In this document: one piece after another, positions 25,501-37,500 of the stretch
Layout: each line of letters opens with the position of its first letter
Position numbering within the stretch: position 1 is the first letter of the stretch
Origin: Lamellibrachia satsuma
Lineage: Eukaryota; Annelida; Polychaeta; Sabellida; Siboglinidae
NCBI GenBank assembly: GCA_033239005.1
Contig: BSQZ01000080.1
Location: 1,324,501-1,388,500, forward strand
Direction: 5' to 3'
Length of the DNA: 64,000 bases
Program-made: the position numbers and the translations under genes
The notes under the pieces: generated by a model
The model's input: the letters and a program-made list of their open reading frames with translations, nothing else
Databases searched by the model: none
What the model was told of the DNA's origin: nothing

Positions 25501-28500
25501 CACTTGGGAAGATGGCTTCTTGTGTGGGATGGTAGGGCAAATATTCACTGGGTTCCTTCTCACTCACAGACGTCTGAAGCAGTTCAAAGGTCATCCAGTA
25601 TCTGATTCTTTAAATGTGCTGTTGTTTCAACTACTTTGCTAACCAATATAGCATATATTACATTTTTGTGAATATTTACGTAAAGCCTGTGTCGACAGAC
25701 ACTTCCACTGTTTTACACAGGAAAAGCAGAAAGTTTGAGAGAAAACAGTCACACAAATTTAAACTTGCTACATTAGAATTACACAGTATTCTTTCCACAT
25801 CAACATGGGTGCTCTCCTAGTGTAGCTACACATCATAAGATTACTAGTTGCACAATCTACTTTTAGTAAAGTTTACCCATTATTTCAGATATAAAGACTT
25901 ATTCTAATCACTCAGTCAATTAGTCAGTAATGTGTCTCTTTGCATGCATACCTCCTTGGATATATCCTCATCTTTCTTCTGTAGCTTACAGCAAGCATCA
26001 CCCATAGCACACTGCGCCTCCTAGTGAACATCACAGAAACATCACCCATAACACACTGCGACTCTTAGTGAACATCACAGAAACATCACCCATAACATAC
26101 TGCGACTCCTGATGAATATCACAGAAACATCACCCTTAAAAGGGTGATGTTTCTGTGATGTTCATCAGGAGGCGCTTTGAGAAGTCCTGGGTTTGGAACA
26201 GCGGAGGCTGCTCGTTGTGGCAATGGTGGGAAGGGAGCAGGTCAGTTGCCAGTGGTTCTGGTGGGGGGACAGTAGATGATAAAGTGGGGGAAGACGACGA
26301 GAGAGATGCTAGGGAGAGCCCACCTCAGCCTGAGAGGAGGCTGAGGGGAGGTAAGGTGACAGGTCGTAGGGAGACAGGATGTAAAGCGATGGGATGTATG
26401 GAGACAGAACAAAAGGAGATGGGAAGGAAAGAAATGGGAAGGAAGACAAATGGATCGAAGGAGATGGGAGTGGGGGAGACAGTAGTGAAGGAGACAGGGG
26501 GGAAGGAAACGAGAGTTAAGGCGATGGGAGTGAGGGGGATGGGAGGGAAGGTGTCAGGAGGGAAGGCGACAAGAGTGCAAGTTAGCCAGAAGACAGGAGG
26601 GAAAGGTGACAGGTTGATGGGTGAGAGAGAGACTGATAACAGTTTGCCAAGTGACAAGGCTGCAAGACAGAATGTGATGTGATCGGAAGAGCTATTCTGA
26701 GGCAGTGATAGATGGGGTGAGAAAGAGAGCAAGGGTGTTTGTGGGGGACTCAATAGTTAGGAAGACCGAAAGAGTCTTAAACAAGGAAGATGACGTAGTG
26801 GTTTGCTTGCCTGGGGCCAAAATAGAGGTAATAACTGAGAGGGCAGAAAATATTGTGAGTTCAGGCAAGGGTGGATCTGTTTTAGTACACGTTTTAACCA
26901 AATAACGTAGAGAGGGAGGGTACAACTGCCATAGTTAGAAAATACAGGAATTTGGTCAGAACACTAAAGCAGACGTGGATTGAGCAGGTAATAGTGTCAG
27001 GGATTTTACCAGTAATAGGAAGGAGGGGTCACATATATCGAAATTGCAGGGGATGGCAATTCACATGCTAGTCCAGAAGTTGTATTTGTGGGGAAGTTTT
27101 GTTGAAAGGGCTGATATGTACATGAAGGATGGGCTTCATCTAAGTGGAAAGGGGGCAGCAGTATTTGCGGATGGACTCACAGCAGCAGTAGACAGTGGCA
27201 TAACAAATACATTTGGTAGTAAACATTGTTTAAACTAGAAGCGCAGGGGGGGTTACTTAGAGATGCCTCAAGCAGAACAAGAGACCACTAGCACAGACAA
27301 ACCAATAACAAAATGTCCGAAAAACATGTCTGAAGCAGGTCATAGATGCGTGTTTAAATGCTAGGAATATAGTAAGAAAAACGAATTAAACATTATGGTA
27401 GAAGATACTGACCCTCACATAATTAGTATTACCGAATCATGGGCCAACACAGACATAACAGATGCTGAATTAGGATTGATGGGATACGTAATGTTTAGGA
27501 AAGATCGAATAGGAAGAAGGGGAGGGGGAGTTATTTTATATGTTAAAGAATCTATTCAGGCTTATGAAATAACACTAGAAAGGGAAGCAGACTGCGATGA
27601 AGCTGTTTGGTGCAAAATAGTTTCAGGAAATTCAAAATTAACTATTGGATTAGTTTACCGAAGTCCAAACATAAACGATGAGGATAACACAAAAATACAA
27701 AATGCTATAAAGGAAGTAAGTAAGTTAGTAAAGGGAATGTATCATAATGGGAGATTTTAACCATGGACACATACAATGGAAATCTCTAGAGTACGGGGGT
27801 GAGGACCAACAATTTCTATTTTTAATTCAGGATAGCTTCCTTACTCAGCACGTGCTAAAACCAACCAGGGGAAATAATGTATTAGATATAGTTTTATCAT
27901 GACAAAAAGAATTAGCAGACAGTGTAAAAATACATGAACCATTGGCTAATAGTGACCACAATCAAATACATTTTGACATCAATGTAAAATCAAAAAGTAA
28001 AAATAAAAAACCGTGTAGGAGAAACTTCCACAAAGGTAACTATAAAGATATGAGAAAATACTTAGCAAAGCTAGATTGGAATAACATGCTGATGAATAAG
28101 ACCGCAATTGAATGCTGAAATATTCTAAAATATGAAATTGAGAGTATTCTTGATAAATTTGTTCCCTGGAAAAAAGAAATCGTCTAGAAAGAAACACTTT
28201 TCAAAAGAAGCTATTACAAAATAGTGTTTAAGCAAACTATGTGGAGGGTTTATAGGTGTGCCAGAAAGGATGAAGACTATGCAAATTACAAAGAGGCACT
28301 TAATGCAGCTACAACTGAAATTAGACAATTTAAAAGAAGCTATGAACAAAAACTAGCATATAACATAAAAATGACAGCACGAGTTTTTATGCATAGGAGA
28401 CAAGGTCAGACCTCTAGAAGATAGTGCTGGTGATATAATATCACAAGGGTTTTTAATGGCGGAAGACCTAAATGGTTACTGCAGTTCAGTGTTTACCAGA

Positions 28501-31500
28501 GAGGATATTAATTCATTACCAGTTCCAGATGCTAAATTTCAGGAGGCTAAATCTGTCTATTTAGGACCGTTAATTGTAACTCCAGAAATGTTTGCTAAGA
28601 AAATAAATGCAATGAAAGATAATAAATCACCGGGAGTGGATGGCATTCCTCCAAAACTACTAATGGAAACAGTAGAACAAATCAGTATACCACTTGTAAG
28701 TGATCAACTTATCATTAAAAGAGGGAGTTGTTCCTTTTGAATGGAAGCAAACATCATACCATTATTTAAAAAGGGTTCGAGAAATAAGTCAGAGAATTAC
28801 AGACCAGTGAGTTTAACGTCGGTGATTTTTTTTATTAGAAAGGTTAATTAAAGACCATATGGTGGACTTCCTTGTTGGGCATAAATTATTAAATTCATCT
28901 CAACATGGATTCCTCAAAGCGAGGTCATGCTTAACAAATAGGCATGTTATGTTTTTTTGAAGAAATCACTAAGTGGATTTACGAGGGATCGCCAGTAGAT
29001 ATTATCTTCTTAGATTTTTAGAAAGCTTTTGACAAAGTGCCACATCAAAGATTACTACTTAAATTAAAAGCCCATGGTATCGGGGATGGCTTAATTGACT
29101 GGACAGAACAACGACTGACTGACAGAAGACAGTGTGTTGTAGTAGATGGAGAAGTTTCAAAATGGAAATCAGTTTTGAGTGGGGTACCACAAGTATCAGT
29201 ATTAGGACCTTTATTATTCTTAATATATATCAATGACTTGGATGACACTATAACAAGTAACGTACTCAAATTTGCAGATGACATAAAAGTGTTTAGAAAG
29301 GTTAACACTGATGGTGATAAACAACATTTACAAAACGATCTAGACAGATTAGTGAAATGGAACTTGGATGTAAATGTAATGAATATTTGAAAATTTTTTC
29401 AAAACCATGGTCATGAACCGTACAGTCCATCTTCTAGACAAACCTACAATTTGCATATCGGCCTGGGAGAGGAGTGGAGAATGCAGTCGCTACTTTGCTA
29501 AACGTTGTACATTGTCACCTTGGATGGCCAAAACTCATGCCAGAGTTCTCTACCTTGTTCTGAGTTCTGCTTTTAATACTCTGCAACCTCACCTTCTTTA
29601 AAAAAAAATTATTTCTGAGTTTAAACTTGAGTCTGACTTGGCCTTACGGGAGCTTGAATGTTTGGTGGGAAGACCCCAACATGTACGTGTGAATGACACC
29701 ATGTCTAGTGTGAAGGTAGTTGTCCACTGGTACACCCAAGGAAGTGTCTTGTCCCCCCGTTGTACATCTTGTAAACTAATGACTGCAGGAGCCAATAGGT
29801 TTCTTATTAAATTCTCAGATGACACAGCTTTACTCAGTGTTTAATGAAGAGACTGGCCACAGTCCCGTTGTAGAGGACTTTGTTGATTGGTGTGATAAAT
29901 CATGTCTGTGCCTGAATGCAACAAAAACCAAAGATATGTGTAATGACTTTAGGAAAAACCCTCCGTCCCAGACTGACACTGTCATCCACGAAGATCAGGT
30001 GGAGGTAGTTGACGAATACAAATACCTCGGTACGATCATTGACAACAGACTGAGGTGTAGCGCTACGTATAACAAGTGCCAGCAGCGTCTATACTGTCTA
30101 AGGAAGCTTCGTTCCTATAACATTGATAATACCATTTTGTCCATGTTTTATAAGTCATTTATCCAAAGTGTTATCTGTTGGGAATGTCAGACAAAAAGAC
30201 AAGAATAATCTGCAGCGAATTGTAAACATCAGCAGCAAAGTGACTGGTGCGAAACAATCCATGTTCACTGTTCTATATGAAAAGCAGGTATTGCGGAAAG
30301 CCGCTCGCATTCTGGCTGACCGCATACATATTTTGCATGAGGAATACGTCCTTCTGCCGTCGTCTAGACCGTTTAGAACTGTTACATGCAAAACAAATAG
30401 AAAACGGCTATCATTTATTCCTATGTCTATTGACTTTTAAATGACTCTTCTCTCTAACGCTGCTTCTGAACCAGTCTTCAGTGCTTGTAGTTATACTGCT
30501 GATATTTACTATAAGGTTGTATGTTCGTGTGTGGGCGCGAATGCATGTGTGTGCGTGTTTTTTAGCAGTGTTTATATGTCGTTTTTTTACTACATTACAC
30601 TATGATGCTATTTTATCTGTGATGCGACGACCACAATTAGGTTTATCAATTAGGTTTATCATTATTATGTTTTAGAAACTGCTTGTAATTTATGTATTTT
30701 ATTTTATGAACGCAGCACAAAAATTTCCCTCCATGGGAAAATGAAGTATTGTTGTATTGTATTGTATTGTATTGTATTGTAAACTATAAAATGGGAGATA
30801 CTGTTCTGGGTACTACTGTAAAAGAAAATGATTTAGGAGTTACAATAAGTGCTGATATGAAAGTTTCAGAGCAGTGTGGTATTGCAACTTCAAAGGATAA
30901 TAAAAAATTTTGGATTGATTAGGAGAAACATAACTTACAAGGATAAAAAGCTAATTATACCTCTGTATAAAGCTATAGTTAGACCACATTTAGAATATTG
31001 TATACAACCGTGGAGACCATATCGTAAGAAGAATATAGATACGCTTGAACGCATACAGAGAGCAACTAAAATTATTCCAGAACTGAGAGACCTTAGTTAT
31101 GAAGAATGCCTGACAGAATGTGGTGTAACAACTCTACAGACAAGGAGGTTAAGAGGAGATCAGTTTTTAAGATATTGAATGGGTACGAAAATATTGATAG
31201 AAATATGTTTTTCTCTCTCAAGTAAGATAGCAGAACCAGAGGATATGAGGTGAAGTTAGTCAAGGATCAGTGTAGATTGGACATCAGGAAGTATTCATTC
31301 TCACAGAGGACAGTAAATGAATGGAACAAATTATCTATGGATTGTATAACTGCTAGCAGTGTGAATATGTTTAAAAACAAAATAATAATTAACTTCTATG
31401 GCACCTATATCCTCAGGAACCTGAGCTCAGAGGCGCAGCAAAACAGAATCATTAAGCATAATCGTGAACAGGGACGTGCAAAAATCAGTATTAGAACGAG

Positions 31501-34500
31501 GGACAACCGAACATTTATGGTGGAAATGCAATTTGGAATAGATGTCTTGAGTTTTTTTCGGAAAATAGCTACAGTTTCAGATGTTTTCAAAGTGATAGGG
31601 AGTTCGTTCCAGACCCTAGGCGCAGCAACAGAGAAGGCACGTTTACCCAACTTAAGTTTTGTTTTAACAAGATTTAACAAGATTTAACAAGATTTGCCAT
31701 CCAAGCCAAAGGCCCAGATGGCAAGTGGACAAGGAAGCCATTGGCTTATCGAGAGTCCAACAATGTTCACCTACTTATAACCCGCCCTCCTGATATATGT
31801 GTCAACCTTGTTTTTAAACGTTTTAGGTACAATAAGTTGTGAAATTGATGATCTTAGGTGGCTAGGGATATTTGAAAGATGCAGGAGACTAGCTAAGTAG
31901 GGCGGTTGTTGTGTAGATAGAGCACGATATGTAAGAGTGGACAGCTTAAAATTAATTCGATAAGAAACCAGTGTAACTGTTTAAGTAGTGGTAGTGACGG
32001 TAAAAAAACCGAGGCGCCCTGAGAACCACACGTGCCAGACAATTTTGTACTTGTTGGAGTTTAGCCAAGTCTCTTTTAGCAATGTTATTTAGTAGTACAC
32101 TGTGTCTCCTGGTGAACATCACAGAAACATCACCCATAACACACCACGCCTCCTGATGAATATCACAGAAACATCACCCTTAACACACTGCTTCTCCTGG
32201 AGAACATCACCCATAGCACGGTTTACACATTTTGCATATTTTATTGAAAAGGTTGTACATGTTTGTGTGAAAGGTTACAGATTTTTATGTGAAAATTTGC
32301 ATATTTTTACGTGAAAGATTGGTCATTTTTATGTAGATGTTGCACATTTTGTATGTGAAAAGTTGCTCATTTTTATGTGAAAGGTTGCACATTTTTACAT
32401 GAAAGATTGCACAGTTTTAAAGACACAGTGAGACACGATGAGCTACATCAGTGAAGAAACTGCTCACCTTTGTGAAGGATCTGAATCCATCCAATATAGG
32501 TCTGTAGCCAGTGCAGCGACACAGGTTGCCTGGAAGCAAATAGAAATATTAAATACTGCCAAAAGGTAAACATTTAATAATTCAAAATGATTATCATTTA
32601 TCAGCCAAGTAAATATTTTTATCAGCCATATATTGGCCAATATCTAAAAAAAATTACAATTGGTGTTGTAGCAGGTCAAAAAATAAATGTATTATTTAAA
32701 AAGGTGTATAAGTATATAAGTCTTTTGGGACAGTATAACTTGCTAGTTTGGGTGACAGTCATGATAGCAATGTTTACCAAATGCCTTAGGCCAATATGCC
32801 ATCAATACACTCGAGATTGTTTAAGGGAACATCAAACGTATTACCAGAAACAACCGCGACATGCACGTGATACGATACCAGTTGCATGTTCGAAATGTTG
32901 ATGGTCACGTGAATTTAGACCCATGGATACTTGTGTTGGTAGTAGAATATCTTTTTATTGTGTATTGGCCCTCAGTCTGCGGCCAATACGTGGGTGCGTG
33001 CTTTCTATTATAATTAATATAAACCGCCCAGATGGCACTACGTACTCTCAATTGGTTTACATACCGAAGTATTTGCCGCACGTGTGGTTTCTGTGATTGT
33101 TGGAAGTTAACCTTTTAAGTAGCGAACATTTGATTTACCATAAAACCACTAAAAAACCTTGGTATCCTGGGTATTTAAAAAAATAAAGGCGTTATGTTTC
33201 ATTCATGGGGGTCGTAGATTAATCCCTGAAAGTTTGGCACCTGAGGTGCAAGCCATCTAGGAGGAAAATGTGAACAAACATACAAACATGCAAACATGCA
33301 AACATGCAAACATACAGTAGCTCGATTATATGAGGTATATTTTCCATAAATATCAAACTCTAATATGAATAATTTCTTTATAACCGTGACATGAAGTTGA
33401 ACATGGATTTTATAACGCAACATACAATTTGAACATTTCAAATGATAGGGACATAGGAAAATATGTTTTGTTTATACACGTCAGTAAATAAGAAAGAAAA
33501 GGCACAACACCACATTTGACTTGGAAAGTTTTTTCTGTCATTGTTACTTTGTGCTTTCTTTCACTTACTGCAGTTCTTTCACTTGCTGCAGTTCTTTCAC
33601 TTGCTGCAGTTCTTTCACTTGCTGCAGTTCTTTCACTTGCTGCAGTTCTTTCACTTGCTGCAGTTCTTTCACTTGCTGCAGTTCTTTCACTTGCTGCAGT
33701 TCTTTCACTTGCTGCAGTTCTTTCACTTGCTGCAGTTCTTTCACTTGCTGCAGTTCTTTCACTTGCTGCAGTTCTTTCACTTGCTGCAGTTCTTTCACTT
33801 GCTGCAGTTCTTTCACTTGCTGCAGTTCTTTCACTTGCTGCAGTTCTTTCACTTGCTGCAGTTCTTTCACTTGCTGCAGTTCTTTCACTTGCTGCAGTTC
33901 TTTCACTTGCTGCAGTTCTTTCACTTGCTGCAGTTCTTTCACTTGCTGCAGTTCTTTCTACTTGCTGCAGTTCTTTCACTTGCTGCAGTTCTTTCACTTG
34001 CTGCAGTTCTTTCACTTGCTGCAGTTCTTTCACTTGCTGCAGTTCTTTCACTTGCTGCAGTTCTTTCACTTGCTGCAGTTCTTTCACTTGCTGCAGTTCT
34101 TTCACTTGCTGCAGTTCTTTCACTTGCTGCAGTTCTTTCACTTGCTGCAGTTCTTTCACTTGCTGCAGTTCTTTCACTTGCTGCAGTTCTTTCACTTGCT
34201 GCAGTTCTTCACTTGCTGCAGTTCTTTCACTTGCTGCAGTTCTTTCACTTGCTGCAGTTCTTTCACTTGCTGCAGTTCTTCACTTGCTGCAGTTCTTCAC
34301 TTGCTGCAGTTCTTTCACTTGCTGCAGTTCTTTCACTTGCTGCAGTTCTTTCACTTGCTGCAGTTCTTTCACTTGCTGCAGTTCTTTCACTTGCTGCAGT
34401 TCTTCACTTGCTGCAGTTCTTTCACTTGCTGCAGTTCTTTCACTTGCTGCAGTTCTTTCACTTGCTGCAGTTCTTTCACTTGCTGCAGTTCTTTCACTTG

Positions 34501-37500
34501 CTGCAGTTCTTTCACTTGCTGCAGTTCTTTCACTTGCTGCAGTTCTTTCACTTGCTGCAGTTCTTTCACTTGCTGCAGTTCTTTCACTTGCTGCAGTTCT
34601 TTCACTTGCTGCAGTTCTTTCACTTGCTGCAGTTCTTTCACTTGCTGCAGTTCTTTCACTTGCTGCAGTTCTTTCACTTGCTGCAGTTCTTTCACTTGCT
34701 GCAGTTCTTTCACTTGCTGCAGTTCTTTCACTTGCTGCAGTTCTTTCACTTGCTGCAGTTCTTTCACTTGCTGCAGTTCTTTCACTTGCTGCAGTTCTTT
34801 CACTTGCTGCAGTTCTTTCACTTGCTGCAGTTCTTTCACTTGCTGCAGTTCTTTCACTTGCTGCAGTTCTTTCACTTGCTGCAGTTCTTTCACTTGCTGC
34901 AGTTCTTTCACTTGCTGCAGTTCTTTCACTTGCTGCAGTTCTTTCACTCTGCTGCAGTTCTTTCACTTGCTGCAGTTCTTTCACTTGCTGCAGTTCTTTC
35001 ACTTGCTGCAGTTCTTTCACTTGCTGCAGTTCTTTCACTTGCTGCAGTTCTTTCACTTGCTGCAGTTCTTTCACTTTGCAGTTCTTTCACTTGCTGCAGT
35101 TCTTTCACTTGCTGCAGTTCTTTCACTTGCTGCAGTTCTTTCACTTGCTGCAGTTCTTTCACTGCTGCAGTTCTTTCACTTGCTGCAGTTCTTTCACTTG
35201 CTGCAGTTCTTTCACTTGCTGCAGTTCTTCACTTGCTGCAGTTCTTTCACTTGCTGCAGTTCTTTCACTTGCTGCAGTTCTTTTTCAGTTCTTTCACTGC
35301 TGCAGTTCTTTCACTTGCTGCAGTTCTTTCACTTGCTGCAGTTCTTTCACTTGCTGCAGTTCTTTCACTTGCTGCAGTTCTTTCACTTGCTGCAGTTCTT
35401 TCACTTGCTGCAGTTCTTTCACTTGCTGCAGTTCTTTCACTTGCTGCAGTTCTTTCACACTTGCTGCAGTTCTTTCACTTGCTGCAGTTCTTTCACTTGC
35501 TGCAGTTCTTTCACTTGCTGCAGTTCTTTCACTTGCTGCAGTTCTTTCACTTGCTGCAGTTCTTTCACTTGCTGCAGTTCTTTCATCAGTTCTTTCACTT
35601 GCTGCAGTTCTTTCACTTTGCAGTTCTTTCACTTGCTGCAGTTCTTTCACTTGCTGCAGTTCTTTCACTTGCTGCAGTTCTTTCACTTGCTGCAGTTCTT
35701 TCACTTGCTGCAGTTCTTTCACTTGCTGCAGTTCTTTCACTTGCTGCAGTTCTTTCACTTGCTGCAGTTCTTTCACTTGCTGCAGTTCTTGCTGCAGTTC
35801 TTTCACTTGCTGCAGTTCTTTCACTTGCTGCAGTTCACTTGCTGCAGTTCTTTCACTTGCTGCAGTTCAGTTCTTTCACTTGCTGCAGTTCTTTCACTTG
35901 CTGCAGTTCTTTCACTTGCTGCAGTTCTTTCACTTGCTGCAGTTCTTTCACTTGCTGCAGTTCTTTCACTTGCTGCAGTTCTTTCACTTGCTGCAGTTCT
36001 TTCACTTGCTGCAGTTCTTTCACTTGCTGCAGTTCTTTCACTTGCTGCAGTTCTTTCACTTGCTGCAGTTCTTTCACTTGCTGCAGTTCTTTCACTTGCT
36101 GCAGTTCTTTCACTTGCTGCAGTTCTTTCACTTGCTGCAGTTCTTTCACTTGCTGCAGTTCTTTCACTTGCTGCAGTTCTTTCACTTGCTGCAGTTCTTT
36201 CACTTGCTGCAGTTCTTTCACTTGCTGCAGTTCTTTCACTTGCTGCAGTTCTTTCACTTGCTGCAGTTCTTTCACTTGCTGCAGTTCTTTCACTTGCTGC
36301 AGTTCTTTCACTTGCTGCAGTTCTTTCACTTGCTGCAGTTCTTTCACTTGCTGCAGTTCTTTCACTTCGAGTTCTGCAGTTCTTTCACTTGCTGCAGTTC
36401 TTTCACTTGCTGCAGTTCTTTCACTTGCTGCAGTTCTTTCACTTGCTGCAGTTCTTTCACTTGCTGCAGTTCTTTCACTTGCTGCAGTTCTTTCACTTGC
36501 TGCAGTTCTTTCACTTGCTGCAGTTCTTTCCTGCTGCAGTTCTTTCACTTGCTGCAGTTTGCTGCAGTTCTTTCACTTGCTGCAGTTCTTTCACTTGCTG
36601 CAGTTCTTTCACTTGCTGCAGTTCTTTCACTTGCTGCAGTTCTTTCACTTGCTGCAGTTCTTTCACTTGCTGCAGTTCTTTCACTTGCTGCAGTTCTTTC
36701 ACTTGCTGCAGTTCTTTCACTTGCTGCAGTTCTTTCACTTGCTGCAGTTCTTTCACTTGCTGCAGTTCTTTCACTTGCTGCAGTTCTTTCACTTGCTGCA
36801 GTTCTTTCACTTGCTGCAGTTCTTTCACTTGCTGCAGTTCTTTCACTTGCTGCAGTTCTTTCACTTGCTGCAGTTCTTTCACTTGCTGCAGTTCTTTCAC
36901 TTGCTGCAGTTCTTTCACTTGCTGCAGTTCTTTCACTTGCTGCAGTTCTTTCACTTGCTGCAGTTCTTTCACTTGCTGCAGTTCTTTCACTTGCTGCAGT
37001 TCTTTCACTTGCTGCAGTTCTTTCACTTGCTGCAGTTCTTTCACTTGCTGCAGTTCTTTCACTTGCTGCAGTTCTTTCACTTGCTGCAGTTCTTTCACTT
37101 GCTGCAGTTCTTTCACTTGCTGCAGTTCTTTCACTTGCTGCAGTTCTGTCACTTGCTGCAGTTCTTTCACTTGCTGCAGTTCTGTCACTTGCTGCAGTTC
37201 TTTCACTTGCTGCAGTTCTTTCACTTGCTGCAGTTCTTTCTCTTGCTGCAGTTCTTTCACTTGCTGCAGTTCTTTCACTTGCTGCAGTTCTTTCACTTGC
37301 TGCAGTTCTTTCACTTGCTGCAGTTCTTTCATAAGTGTTGTGAATTTTGTTCGACACATGGCAAAATGACTGACATTGGTGACTCTGGACACACACTATA
37401 TCTTTAATGAGGGTATATCATCATTCATCATGAAGTAAAAAATGTCCAGGAAAAGTACTCAAAAATGCTGTGCCATGTAACTCTATACAAACATGGAATC

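Noticed and set aside
26155..26682. 175-codon Gly/Lys/Glu-rich frame as a host gene
   Set aside because: It is continuous with CR1 ORF1 sequence and lies at the expected 5' end of that element.
33516..37407. Open frames of 1272-1288 codons on the plus strand and 125-293 codons on the minus strand
   Set aside because: They are produced by the 18-bp repeat, which lacks stops in five frames. There is no non-repeat coding sequence and the array lies in an intron.
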